This document shows positions 1-16,000 of a stretch of 64,000 nt of DNA, piece by piece. The DNA is taken from the NCBI RefSeq assembly GCF_001625305.1, contig NW_017803976.1:636287-700286 (forward strand), given 5' to 3'. Source of the DNA: Branchiostoma belcheri. Lineage: Eukaryota; Chordata; Leptocardii; Amphioxiformes; Branchiostomatidae. Every line of letters starts with the position of its first letter. Within the stretch, counting starts at the first letter, position 1. A program made the position numbers and the translations under genes. The notes below the pieces were generated by a model that saw nothing but the letters and a program-made list of their open reading frames with translations, did not search any database and had not been told where the DNA came from.

Positions 1-229
1 CTAAGTTCTATTTTCTTTACTAATTTCGTCTTCTTTTCGTTTGTATTTTGGCATTCTACGACATTGGTATTAGTTTTTATTAATTTTTTTTGTAACTTAT
101 GGTATATTTTTGCTCATTTTGCAACTGTTTTGTACGATTTACAGTATGGTTGAAAACTTTTTTTTTTTTGAAACGGCCGAAAATTCATGCGCGCGTGGAT
201 GTCATCCATATAATCAAATCAACATGGCC
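1..229 (+). mobile_element. Harbinger-like MITE, family H1, left end off window
   Basis: This is the right part of the same element seen complete at 598-988. It ends with the inverted terminus that carries GGATGTCATCC and finishes in CATGGCC at 229, followed by TTA at 230-232. The left end and left target duplication lie outside the window. It lies upstream of the first visible exon of the calcyphosin-like gene. Confidence 0.75.
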
Positions 230-597
230 TTAGTGCGCTGGAAGTTAATTTGATTGCTTTCCACAAAATGACACAGGAAAATTCCCACAGGGAATTATCG
301 TGAAATACGAAACGAACAAAAAAAATTACAAAACCAAATGATGGCAACTTGATGTACTGCCAATATGGATTTTCTAAACCCAGATTCGACCATGATAAAA
401 ATGTACAGATGTACCTAATCCTTCATTTCAAAGTAAAGTAAAATAAAAATGAAATATTGCCCCCCAAAAAGAGTTTTGTTCCATCCAACGCACAGTGCAG
501 ACGTGGCGATTTTTGTCGCCCACATAGGCTATATGAGCGCCAAAAAAAAGAAGAGAGTACAACCTCCGAATGTAGATCTATTTTTGCTTGTCCATTA

Positions 598-988
598 GGC
601 CATGTTGATTTGATTATATGGATGACATCCTCCGGGAGACCCAAAACTGATGCGAGCGTGCGAATAAAAAAAAGTTTTGCAAAAAAAAGTTGTTTTCATT
701 ATGAAATCTACGTGGTCATGAGGGTTGAACAAATGGCACAGAATATGGTTTGGCGAATAATCTAATCCTCAAGTTCATTTCCTTACAATTTCGTCTTTTT
801 TCGTTTGATTTTGGCATTCTACGACATTGGTATAGTTTTTACTTATTTTTTGTAACTTACGGTATATTTTTGCTCATTTTGCAACTGTTTTGTACGATTT
901 ACAGTATGGTTGAAAACTTTTTTTTTTGGAAACGGCCGAAAATTCATGCGCGCGCGGATGTCATCCATATAATCAAATCAACATTGCC
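598..988 (+). mobile_element. Harbinger-like MITE, family H1, complete (391 bp)
   Basis: The element has inverted ends of about 34 bp. The left end begins GGCCATGTTGATTTG and reaches GGATGACATCC; the right end is its mirror. It is flanked by TTA at 595-597 and TTA at 989-991. A 3-bp TTA/TAA target duplication is the known habit of PIF/Harbinger transposons. There is no transposase inside; the short open frames in it recur in every copy and are not genes. Confidence 0.85.
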
Positions 989-1044
989 TTACGAACAAAA
1001 ATTGTAATTTTTAAATCTCATATCACGTTTAATTTTACTCCCAG

Positions 1045-3721
<2,677 letters not shown>

Positions 3722-4753
3722 GGTCTCTGCCCGACATCTGGACGTTCATCTGTGTTGGTGGTGGTTAAACTCGTAACCAGCTGTGCTGCCTCTGTACTGT
3801 AGCTTTCATAATCATCGGTTGTCGTCATGTGTCCATTAGGTCACGTGCCCATTAGGTCACGTGTCCTATAGTGATTGCGGGTCATTTAACCCGATGAAGG
3901 CTGCAGTACGGACAACAGTTTAGCTGTTTGTTATAGTTCGATTTTACATAGCCTTGTCATCCAACCAGTGCCCTTTATATGTTATATGTTGCCAAACATA
4001 CAACATCAGTATAAAAATTCATATTCGTAAAAAGACGAATAAGTCTATGACAATAACAGATACGGTCATTATGGTTAGATTATTCGTGATATGCTGATAA
4101 AATAGTTTTGCTATAGATGTGTTAGGGTGTAACTCCAATTGGTATAGCTGACTAGTACATGTATTAGAAACTGAAGTTTAGGAACAAATACGGACGTTAA
4201 ATCTGTACATTGTTTTGTCGTAGTTGCAATTTTGATGATGTTGCTGATGTATTTTAGTCAGTGAAATTTTAAACAATTTGCTGTAAACGCATTGATCTCA
4301 AAAGCTTTCCTTTTAAACGGCATGTAACACTTAGACAATGTTATATCAGTAGGATAACATGTTTATATGCAGTTGTCAATTAAATGCCTGAGCTAATAAG
4401 GGGGAGAGAAACGGGCAAATAGTACTTAGTATTGTATAAGCTGACCAACTTCCGAAGTCTTTCGTATTGACATGTGTATATTCGTTTGCACTATTACTGC
4501 TTCTTGAACACGTTTTATTTCCAGACTTCTTTGTGTCGATGTGTGTTTTTCTTGTTCGTTACTGCTAGGGTTATGGGACAGAAATTTTTTAGTCGGCGTT
4601 TAAATGCAAGTACAAGTCAACATCAACCGAATCAAAGCTATCGAGTCGAAAGAATTAATTTCACAAAAGTTCTATACATATTTGTGTGAATGTAATACGT
4701 GCTGGACGACACGATATCGGCGTCTTGTCATGGAATGCTGCCGTTATTTATTT
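3722..4753. other. Calcyphosin-like 3' UTR and intergenic DNA, no gene seen
   Basis: AT-rich sequence follows the stop codon. A repeated stretch of CCATTAGGTCACGTG is present near 3830-3860. No coding exon, RNA gene or clear AATAAA signal was identified. Confidence 0.5.
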
Positions 4754-5114
4754 TGCCGCTAAGGGGCGTTTTTGATCCATGGCGAGTTCAACACCAAGTG
4801 AAAGCCTGTTGTGCAGACTTTCTAGCTGGTATTGTTTGTTTCTACAAGCCATGATAGGCTCGGTTTTCGGGGGAGGGGCTGTATCCACGCGAACCGAATC
4901 CGCCCGCACTCATAGAAACAAATGACCACGCACTAGAAGGTCTGTCAGAAACTGCTGCTTCTATTGCTGCAGAGATTTGTTTGGGCGCTACGGGGCGTTT
5001 TTAATCCATGACAATTTTAACAATAGGTGTCATAAATTACTGTTCAAGATTTTTTTTTTTTTTTTTTGCCGCAACGGAGCGGTTCTTATTCAAGGCAATG
5101 TCAATACCAGGTGC
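4754..5114 (+). repeat. Three diverged copies of a ~45-bp unit
   Basis: Related blocks occur near 4754, 4982 and 5068. Each reads roughly GCCGCTACGGGGCG, then TTTTTAATCCATG, then TCAACACCAGGTG. They are spaced 228 and about 87 bp apart and are well diverged, so this looks like an old local duplication rather than a gene. Confidence 0.5.
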
Positions 5115-5177
5115 CAGAAACTGTCAGATTCCCTACGCATTTTCCTATATGAGGGTCTGCATGGGGGGGGGGGTCCT

Positions 5178-5415
5178 GGCAACGGTTAACGGTAAATTCA
5201 GGACGGCCGGCAACGCTTAACGGTAAATTGATAGGCTTTTTTTTCGAGCTGCACTGGGCTTGGTATCCTCGCTTTGAATTCAGGATGACAAAAAACGTTT
5301 TACGTTGAATTAAAACGACCAATAACGCTTCACGATGAAACGCTTAACGTTGAATTAGAGCGAGTCGGCAACGATTAACGGTGAATTAATTATAAGATAG
5401 CCCATAACGGTTAAC
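5178..5415 (+). repeat. Degenerate AACGNTTAACGGTRAATT array
   Basis: About seven imperfect copies of a motif close to AACGCTTAACGGTGAATT occur near 5180, 5212, 5288, 5322, 5338, 5369 and 5404. The spacing is irregular (about 16-75 bp). No open frame explains it. Confidence 0.5.
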
Positions 5416-6733
5416 GAAAAAGGGCATGCAGGCCCTCCTATATGGCAATTGATGCGATTTGACCGGATATATGTAGCAGAAATATAGAAGCAATAGAAGA
5501 ATTCTTTTATCTTCTGGTGATAAAAGAAGACGTTTCTACCAATCCCTATCACATGTGGTGTGCTCTGTAGGATCTTACATGTACATCGACACCTAACGTC
5601 TTATCTGTGTGTCAAAGAGTACTACACTGTAGTCGCACTGGGATTGCTCTTTACTAATTGACTGTACTTCTACAGTCTGTAGTGTAATTCAGCTGTGTGA
5701 TACCTATCCTGTTTCCGGCTGGAAATGATGATAGAGAACATATTTTTCTGTTCTTCACAATTATTCCTTGTTTATCTATTTGCATATCTCGAAATATACT
5801 ATTACTCGCCCGCTCAGAATTCTCGGATATCTTTTCCTTATCTCTCTCGCCGGGCGGTTTAGACCAAAGTACCCGTAAACACTTCCAGGAGTTGTACGCA
5901 GACAAAAAACAGATGTCCCGAGTTTGGATGTTTGACAGGGGAAAGAACCTGAACGTCTAATTGGCAAATTGGGTCGAGGGTCACACAGCAGAACTTTAGG
6001 AGAGCTTTATAGCTAAAACTGGGATTATTGTGTCGTCTTACTGTCGGCTGTGGATATGGAAGGATGCCTACTACTACTGTCGGCTGTGGGCCGCTGAGAG
6101 CGCAAACATTACGAAGTGTGTTGATAGAGTGTACATGTGGCCCTGCCTAGTGCTCTAAAGTGTCTAACATGTCTAATAGGTGACATAGGTCAACATGCCT
6201 GCAGCTCTATGATGTATTGTACTTTTTCAGAGTTGCAGCTGTTCATTTAGGGCTATCCCATATCTGAATTTGGAGGTCGACTGACATTAATATTTTCCAT
6301 TCACACACCCAGTGTTTCAGTGTTACAATCCTACATATTTAAGTAATACATGACGTAAATGGAAGTAGAGAAAGGGTAAACACGATTTCGGAAATACCCA
6401 AACATTGCCGGACGGTAGTCGACCCGGATACTACACACGAAGTAGAGCACATGTACACACACGCGCCCCGGCCCGCTATGTATACACCGTCTTTCTTTGT
6501 CGTATTCCATGGCCATGCCCAGCCATACCACATGTACCAGGTAGTCAGGTAGTTGGCAAGCAAACGTAGACAAGGTTTTGAGATAAGAAGGCCACGTGAC
6601 TCCTCACACACCCGCGCGTTAGACCGGCTAGGACCGGCTGTTTGCTTTTATTTCACAACACAGGGGAGCCTCGGTACAGCCTGTCACGTCCGTACTCTCT
6701 GCGTTTAGTTGGATATTTCCTCTTGTTTAAACC

Positions 6734-7083
6734 ATGGATGTCGAAGCCAAGGGTCGAACATCGTCGGGGAACGAGTCCTACCCGGACAGCGACCCTCCCA
6801 GCTACCACTCGGCGGAAAGCACCGAGACCTTCGCCCGCAAGACGCTGAGGTTCCTCCGGCAGAATGCCCTCCTCCTGCTGACGATCGTCGCCGTGTGCCT
6901 GGGCGTGCTGCTCGGCTTCACCTGCGCTCCTCACGTCGGGGAAGGTGACGTCAAGTACATCTCCTTCCCGGGTACCCTTCTGATGAGGATGCTGAAGATG
7001 CTGATTTTGCCGCTCATCGTCTCGTCTCTGATTTCTGGCGTCGCTTCGCTCGACTCCAAAACAAGCGGGAAGCTTGGTGGGAG
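6734..7083 (+). CDS. SLC1A3-like: EAAT exon 1: cytosolic tail, TM1 and start of TM2
   Basis: This exon encodes residues 1-116 and two bases of codon 117. The first 43 residues are polar and Ser/Thr-rich and contain PPSY at 21-24, which fits the PPxY ligand of NEDD4-type WW domains. TM1 is about residues 44-63. The stretch [20 protein letters not shown] (83-102) is the typical TM2 signature of the family. The donor is AG|GTGAGC. Confidence 0.93.
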
Positions 7084-10000
7084 GTGAGCTTTCTTTTGTG
7101 TTTTCTTATTTACCTTCATTCGTTGTAAATTATACCGTTTTTATTATTAATATACGTGTGTTTTAGCAATGATATCAAACCATCCACTGTCATACTTTCG
7201 GAATAGTTTCCACAACCTTGTCACTAACACTACTTAAATCACTAACTCTAATGCCCTGCTCGGTCCCAAGTTGAGAACGACCCCCTGCCCTCTTGAGTCG
7301 CCTGGAGACTTCGAGGTGTCCCGAAACAATTTACGATGACATGGCGATGGTAAGAGGTTCACTGAGGGGGTGTACTGTACATAAATACGAACCAGGCTTG
7401 GCAATACTAGTGAACTTAGAATCCTAATACGTCGATAAGTTTAGACATCCAGGTACATAATTTGCTAACAAATATACAAATCATCTTGCCTGGGTTCCAT
7501 CCGATTTGTAACGGCTACCCCGAAATTATCAGTATCTATCAAGCAACCTATATTAACTTTCAAGCCCTCCCCCAACCATTTTTAGTGATGGACTAATCCT
7601 AAACCAGACGACACACGCGCGCAAGAAACTTTGACACTGACACGTAGACAAACGCACTGCGACCTCTGTCATTGTCAATTTACGTAGCTTACAACCTCAA
7701 CCTGAAGTTCCCGCCGGCTTTTGGCATTGAGACTGTTTGTGCCACGTCCGCCTGACTTAGAACAGAACACAGTACTACAAACGTGTCTACTACACTCCAT
7801 GTGGTTGTTGGAAAATAGCACATTTGGCCAAATAGATTGAATAATTTATCGGAGGAGTCAGCCGGCCATAGGCCGGACACGTAGTAGCCTCTACCAGGCA
7901 CCGCGGATCGCTGGAAAAATAGTAGAAATTGGCCGAAATAAAGGGATAGTATACCAGAGAAGATCTAAGGCCATAGAAGCTCCAATTTGCGACCCACGGG
8001 TCCGTGGGTTTCGGCTCTACTATTTTTCCAGCGATCCGCGGTGCCTGGTAGAGGCTAGACACGTAGGACTACTAATACACTTTGCAAGTGCCACAGAACA
8101 GAAAGCTTCCCAGCGGGCCCTTTTCTCCCAGGAATGGCCAGACATTTGCTTCCAATTTAGTCCATCAGTCACCTCTGCTTTGACTTACGGCCACCCGCTG
8201 AACCTATGCACGGGCCAGATGCCTTCACGTTCTCTACTTCACACACCCCGCCCCCTGCACCCCGATGGTACTCGTGCATCAAATTGTGTTTGGACTACTA
8301 GAAGATAGAAGAGGTGCCCCGGTCAAGTTATATATGTCCCACAAACATTCTATATGGGATATATATACGTCTCATATAGTAGTTGTCAGTTGTCCATTCA
8401 CGAGCAACTAGTGTAGACCCGTCGACGTCATCGATGCGTTGTCAAAGACCGTACGATTGGTCTTTTATAGTGGGAAATAAACCCAATAGAATTGAGTGTG
8501 TTATTCTGATGGAAAAGGGATAGCTGTAGTGTTAACACTGTTACGTTATATCCCTATATGGCAGTACTATATGAAGGACGCGACCCTCAGACTGACGCTC
8601 AGCGTGTAGAACACTTGTGAGGATTTCACGCCTTCTAGGCTCATGATAACAACAATATCTGAAACGGATTCGATACACTTTTATCTGTGTCTAAAAAAGC
8701 TGTGCCAATGTGCGTGCATCACACAGTGTTCTACGATCCACTGGAACCAGAAAACATTTAGAGAAGCAGAAAGAGATAAAGAGATACTAGTGTGCTGTAT
8801 CTGACAGAGATGCGCTCAGAGCCTGACCAGAAAGAGTAGGATTTTCTACATCTAGATCTACTAACTTGGAGATAACATTCTTCGCCCATTTAATTCTGTC
8901 TTGGACTTCAAAGATGAATATCTACTCCTCTTTTTCAATCAGTGACAAAAGTGACCCATTTGTAGACTGATGAGTTGATTGATGGAGAGTTCTACGATCC
9001 ACTGGAACCAGAAAACATTTAGAGAAGAGCAGAAAGAGATACTAGTGTGCTGCTAGAATGACAGCCCTGACGGTAGCCCCTGTGTACCGACAAGTGGTGT
9101 GTAGGTATGTCCCCATGGACAGCTCGACAACAGTAGAAGACAGATGGGTTGACACATCTGTGGGAGGAGTATCATATTCACCCGGGGGCGAACGGACTGA
9201 TTTATTTACCGCTCAACGCCCCAGGAGGACAATCGTTTCGTGAAATGATCGGGCTTTAAAATTTGTGTTTCGGTATCATGTTATGATAGATATCTTTCTG
9301 TTCTCGTGTCATTTTGCACGGGCGCATATCACGCCGTATACTTAGTAGCCGGAAAGTATTATGGAACGAAAAGTATGATATAAAAGACAACAAAGCACAA
9401 AAAATTAAACTTGAAAAAAATAACAAGGAGAACTATTTGCGTGTAATATTGATATAAATTGTTGATTTTTCGTTAATCGAAACAGCCCGGCCGGGCCCCG
9501 GTTTGGAAATGTGATCTCAGCATAGCATAGCAGAGCAGAGCAGAGTAGAATCTAGGGTCGGGTAGGACGTCCGTCTGGTTAGAGTACATGTGCCCTATTT
9601 ATGACTGAATTGGGCAGCGATATACGTATAAACACAGAGTCTAGTGTTATGAGTTTTTATTGTACGCCATATAGCCCACAAATTAGTGACCCGACCAGAG
9701 CGTGTGTAAACAATACAGGTGCTTACTACACAAGGAAATTGCGGTGCTATATATTTGCTGTGCTTTCGTGGTCCGGATCCAGTGAGTCATATACCAGTGG
9801 TGTTTGACTCAGGTGCCACACAGCCATTAAAGACCCACCCCCATAGACAAACACAACTCAGCATTGAATTCTTTATCCTAACGGAAACTTTACGTCTATC
9901 GGACGATTGATTGATTGTTTGACAGTATTTTCCCGCCATTTCTCGGGCTTTAATAGTAGTCAGTACTTGTGTACCCCGAGGTAGAAGATAAAACCGTCTT

Positions 10001-13000
10001 TAATACGCCAAACACGTTGCCAATAAGTAGAAAGCCTTGATTCCGAAATCCTGGCGAAAATTTCTTGGCTGTCGTTTGATACTGTTTTCGGGCTTGGTAA
10101 TGGCAGTGTAGCTCGAGCCGCTAGCAGTTAGCCTGGTATCCAGTCTGATCGTGGTCGGGGCCGTAAGAGCTCGGGGCCGTAAGAGCTCGGGCCCGCCCGC
10201 CTCACATAGGTTTCCCGGTGTGTATTTCACGAGAGATTAATTAGCCCTCCACGAACCTAAAAATCCCCAAGCATATTGTCTCTGATTAGCGTAACACTCC
10301 TACCGGGACGGTCTGTTGCACTGGGCGGGGGAAGCTCGTAGAGCCCCCGAAGACACAACCTGCCTGAACACCCCAATACCCCCAATCACGATCAGACTGG
10401 ATTCCAGGCTACTAGCAGTTAGCCTGGGTGCCATCCTATTTGTATGAATGAACTTTATTGCTCAACAATCGTACAAGGTACAATGTGTGACAGTAATACA
10501 ACAATACTACAAAACTTAACTTACTATAAACTACTATCTAAACAGTATTTGAGTTTTACCATATGGTCATGTATTGATGATATGTTCTCGCTTATGGAAT
10601 AAAGTGTACAGAAATTGGCCTACGTAAGCAGATATGGTAGTTGGACATGGCAATAATTGGTAGTTGGACATGACAATAATAACTAGAAAGGCCAATATTT
10701 GCTTTGGAGCAAATACAGCGATGGGTTCACCACATTTTACGACATGGCAGGGAAAGAATGGGAAACACAAGGGAAAACAATGATTTACATTGATATAACT
10801 ATAATATGAAATAAAATACAACTAAAACAACAGTTGGATAGCTATTCCCTACTTTATTGGTTAGGATTTTTAATTGCATAATGCAAACTGTTGATTTTCA
10901 AATATAAAAAAAACGTCCATGCCCGGCATTCCAATGCTGGAGCAGGAAAGCTTGAAATACCTACCAAAACACTTGAATACAGACATACTGTCAGTATGGA
11001 AATGCTTCTGTGCAAGTGTTAATCAAGTTAAATCCCAACAGCCAATCAGCAAGAAGTATAGAGGAAAGCTGCATGCCTATTGGTTGATGCCCTGCATTCC
11101 ATTCTGATGACTCATGCCCAAACGTGGTAAACAAGGCAGACTAACACAGTAATACATTTGCTATAACACAGCCAAAAAACTCAAATAAAACCATTCTAAA
11201 AGCCTGTATCACAATAATTTAAAAAACGCCTAGGGGTATTTGCCCACTGTACCTCCATACCAAATTTCAGGACCTTAGGCCCTAAAATGAAGAAGCTGAA
11301 TCCATTTAAAGATATGGCAGGAGGAGGAGGAGGAGGAGAAGGAGAAGGAGAAGAAACATCAGAAAAAGCAATATGGTTTCACCACACCACTTCGTGGTGT
11401 GGTGAACCCATAATAAGAAGTTTCTAAGGGGGGAGTATGGGAGCCCCGGCATACAAATAGGATTGCACCCAGGCTAGTTACCGTCTTGCAGCGAATTTAG
11501 TACTTCTATATTATTACCTCCATGAAATGTGTCATGGAGGTTATATTTACCTCCATGAAATGTGTCATGGAGGTTATATTTACCTCCATGAAATGTGTCA
11601 TGGAGGTTATATTTACCTCCATGAAATGTGTCATGGAGGTTATATTTTCAGTTGCGTTTATCTGTCCGTCCGTCCGTCCGTCCGTCCGTCTGTCTGTTGG
11701 TCAACAAGATAACTCAAGAACGCCTGGATGGATTGGTTTCATACTTGGTGTGTTGGTAGGGTGTGACGAAAACTGGAAATGATGAGATTTTGGTCCCCCT
11801 AGTGGCTTCCCTTGGTACTGCAGCGCAACTTCCGTTTGTATATCTCGCGATCTGGACATGCTAGGGTCATGAAATTTTGATGGAAGGTAGCTCTCGTGCT
11901 TGGGAAGAAGTCATATGAGTTTGGGCCCCCTAGCGGCTTGTTCTGGAACTGCAGGGCACTTTCTGGTGAAATGTTTAAAAGCCAATAAGTCCAGACAGGA
12001 ACAACATATTTTCATTATTTTTGGTGTGTAGGTAGCTGAGAGAGAGATGTACATAATTAAATGTAAATTATGCAAATGAGGACTTTATTTGCATAATTAA
12101 TGAGGAAATTCTATAATTACAGTGTTTTACATTATCTCGCGATCTGGACATGCTAGGGTCATGAAATTTTGATGGAAGGTAGCTCTCGTGCTTGGAAAGA
12201 AGTCATATAAGTTTGGGCCCCCTAGCGGCTTGTTCTGGAACTGCAGGGCACTTTCTGGCGAAATGTTTAAAAGCCAATAAGTCCAGACAGGAACAACATA
12301 TTTTCATTATTTTGGGTGTGTAGGTAGCTGAGAGACAGATGTACATAATTAAATGTAAATTATGCAAATGGGGACTTTATTTGCATAATTAATGAGGAAA
12401 TTCTATAATTACAGTGTTTTACATTATACTATGTAACCTATGGCAGGCGGAACTTCAACAGATACTAATTATGCAAATGATGACCTAATTTGCATAATTA
12501 ATGTGAAAATTCTATGATTTCGTAATGGTGAATGATGAGAATGTCATACTTGGGACATCTGTAAGTTAATCAAAAGTTAACGTACATCACGATGCATATA
12601 TCATGTTAATGCAGAGGTCATTTGAACAATTAAAGAAGAAATTTACATTTACATATCAAGATCATATTTCATGGAGGTATGAGATCTCGGAATTCTAGTT
12701 TCAGTTGCGTTTATCTGTCCGTCTGTCCGTCTGTCTGTTGGTCAACAAGATAACTCAAGAACGCCTGGATGGATTGGTTTCATACTTGGTGTGTTGGTAG
12801 GGTGTGACGAAAACTGGAAATGATGAGATTTTGGTCCCCCTAGTGGCTTCCCTTGGTACTGCAGCGCAACTTCCGGTTTTGATATCTCGCGATCTGGACA
12901 TGCTAGGGTCATGAAATTTTGATGGAAGGTAGCTCTCGTGCTTGGGAAGAAGTCATATGAGTTTGGGCCCCCTAGCGGCTTGTTCTGGAACTGCAGGGCA

Positions 13001-16000
13001 CTTTCTGGCGAAATGTTTAAAAGCCAATAAGTCCAGACAGGAACAACATATTTTCATTATTTTTGGTGTGTAGGTAGCTGAGAGAGAGATGTACATAATT
13101 AAATGCAAATTATGCAAATGAGGACTTTATTTGCATAATAAATAAGGAAATTCTATAATTACAGTGTTTTAAATAAGTCCAGACAGGAACAACATATTTT
13201 CATTATTTTTGGTGTGTAGGTAGCTGAGAGAGAGATGTACATAATTAAATGCAAATTATGCAAATGAGGACTTTATTTGCATAATTAATGAGGAAATTCT
13301 ATAATTACAGTGTTTTACATTATACTACTTACATACATGTAATGTATGTAACCTATGGCAGGCGGAACTTCAACAGATACTAATTATGCAAATGATCTAT
13401 GATTTCGTTATGGTGAATGATGAGAATGTCATACTTGGGATATCTGTAAGTTAATCAAAAGTTAACATACATCACGATGCATATATCATGTTAATGCAGA
13501 GGTCATTTGCACAATTAAAGAAGAAATTTACATTTACATATCAAGATCATATTTCATGGAGGTATGAGATCTCGGAATTCTAGTATTCACTTACTACTGT
13601 TTAACCGTTACAACCTACTGTACTTGTCACTGTACATGTTAGCCATTCTTCAAACAGATGTTGGGGTCGATGGTATTTTTACTGAACGAAGGGGTTGGTG
13701 GTTGTGTCTGACAGAGATGCGCTCAGATGCCCGACCAGAAAATTAGGATTTTCTACATCTACTTGGAGATAACATTCTTTGCCCATTTTATCCTGTCTTG
13801 GACTTCAAAGATAAATTTACTCCTCTTTTTCAATCAGTGACAAAAGTGATCCATTTGTAGATTGATGAGTTGATTGATAGGGACAGCTATCCACCATGTC
13901 ACAACACCACCCGCTACACAACGTTGCGATCCCTGCACTAGCAAAACTCCTGGTCGGACTACAAACTTCTTAACTGAATTTTTAATCGGGTTGGACCCTA
14001 ATCTCAGCGAGTACTATTAATTGTTTATTGTGTCAAATCGAATTCTTGCCGCCAACTGTACATATTCTTAGCGCTCGTACCAGACAAACTTTTAAAACTT
14101 CAAAGACTTTGTCATTTTAGTGTAGAACGACAGTAGTAATCTTACTCGTGAGAAATTATATTGTTTTACTTATATTGCTATAATAATATGACGATGACGA
14201 TGGTTTTTATAAATTTAGTATATTACAAGTGTAGTTGCCCTCATTATATCTACTAGTATTGTATAATCCCAAAAGTTGTAAATATCAGCACAATTCAGTT
14301 TTACTGCAAGTCTGATATGTTCTTTGTTCTTTTCAATAAACCAATCACTACTACTACTACTACACCATTTTTTCACGGCAGGATCATGTATTTGTTTACA
14401 AGGAAAAGCATAAGTCACCCTACTGGTCGTGTATAATCGGGAGAGATCCCACATAATCTACCAGAAAGGCTGGTATCTGTTTTGTGGTAAAAGCATGGCT
14501 TAGTTAAAGCTGTGTCTTTTCTCTCCTTATCATCATAATCACGTAAACATCAGACAAGAGCTTTGGCGAAGCTGTGACTTGTTATCGACTAGAGAAACAC
14601 AACAAAACGTAGTACAAGAAAACGAATAAAGACAGATCGTCAAAAAAGTGAAATAAATCCTGCTGCACATTTAATGATTAACGAACAGGTTGGCAGGGAA
14701 CAATTCAGATCGGCATACAAAAGAATTTTAGGAAGGAAAGAAAAACACGATGTTCCCTGTTTCGTTCTTGATAAAGTCGCGACATTTGTCCTGGACATTT
14801 AGTGTTTTCCTTATGAAGACTAAAGTGGAAAAGTCTCTTAAATCAAACCGTACCCATAGTTAGGTAAGAAATTAATGAGTATAAAACAAGGAAACAAACA
14901 GAACTTGACATTTTCATACTGCAACAACACAGTGGTAAAGCGTTGCCGTCTGACTGAGTACATGTCAACAACTTGTTTGAGTCCCAAATGCAGCTGTGAG
15001 GATGCGCTGGGTTATATATTTTATAGTTTTAACAACAAAATTGTGTCAATATATACACGTGTCTTTTCGGGTGGTGAATAAAGCCCTCGGTGCAGTGTAT
15101 GGGGAGCCTCAGACGCCAAACTGTCTGCACGCATGTAAAAGAACACATCCAACACACTTATGTCTTTATTGCACAACAATTGTAACTCTTCAGTACTACA
15201 CATCTGACTAACATCTACTCTTATGTCTACAGTAATACCTACAAATTCTTTGTACCGAAAATAACATTATACTTTTTCAAAAAGGTAATATAGTACATGT
15301 ATATATATATATATATATATGGAGCATGGCTTACATGATAATGTATATGTCTTGAGTTCTATATGACTGTATAAGCTAGAGTGTACATCAGTTAGTTGAG
15401 TCCGATATAATATGATGGGGCGGGGTGACCCAATGTGCGCGGTCAGATAGAAATGAGAGCCCTAGCGAAGCCGTATTGCACTTACTATCGAAAAAAAACA
15501 AGTATCTTGTTTGAAGTACTAGTATATATTCACGTCCACAGGGCAGTGCTTTACTACATGTGCACCACGCTGATAGCCGTGATCATGGGGATCGTGCTGG
15601 TGGTCAGCATCCAGCCGGGGAAAGGCGCGGGGAAGGTGGACAGGACGGGGCAGGCACCCAGCGTCTCCACCGTGGACGCCTTCCTCGACATTCTCAGGTA
15701 CTAGTATATGTACGGTTTTGTGTGGTTGTTTGTGTGTCTGCTGTGTTTCGCTTTTTATTTTAGGCCACAGCAAGTAAATTTTGTGTACGACATCCTTCGC
15801 AGACTCCAAATCTAATGCGAGCGGGCGAAAAAAACAAGACGGGCCGAAAAAAACAAGATTCCTACATTTTAAAATTTTGACTCAATCATTGTACAAATGG
15901 TTTTAATTCAGTGGGGACATCAGATATTCACAGCCAACATCACATATCACTGCATCAAAGTAAGAAACAAAACATTAAATCAGAGTCTTTAATCTTCATA

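Noticed and set aside
423-1007. Short open frames that recur at 51082-51552
   Set aside because: They are repeated because the H1 MITE is repeated; they are not conserved genes.
11516-11650. Four regularly spaced palindromic repeats resembling a small CRISPR array
   Set aside because: The units follow each other with no unique spacers, the DNA is clearly animal with spliced genes, and there are no cas genes. It is a tandem repeat.
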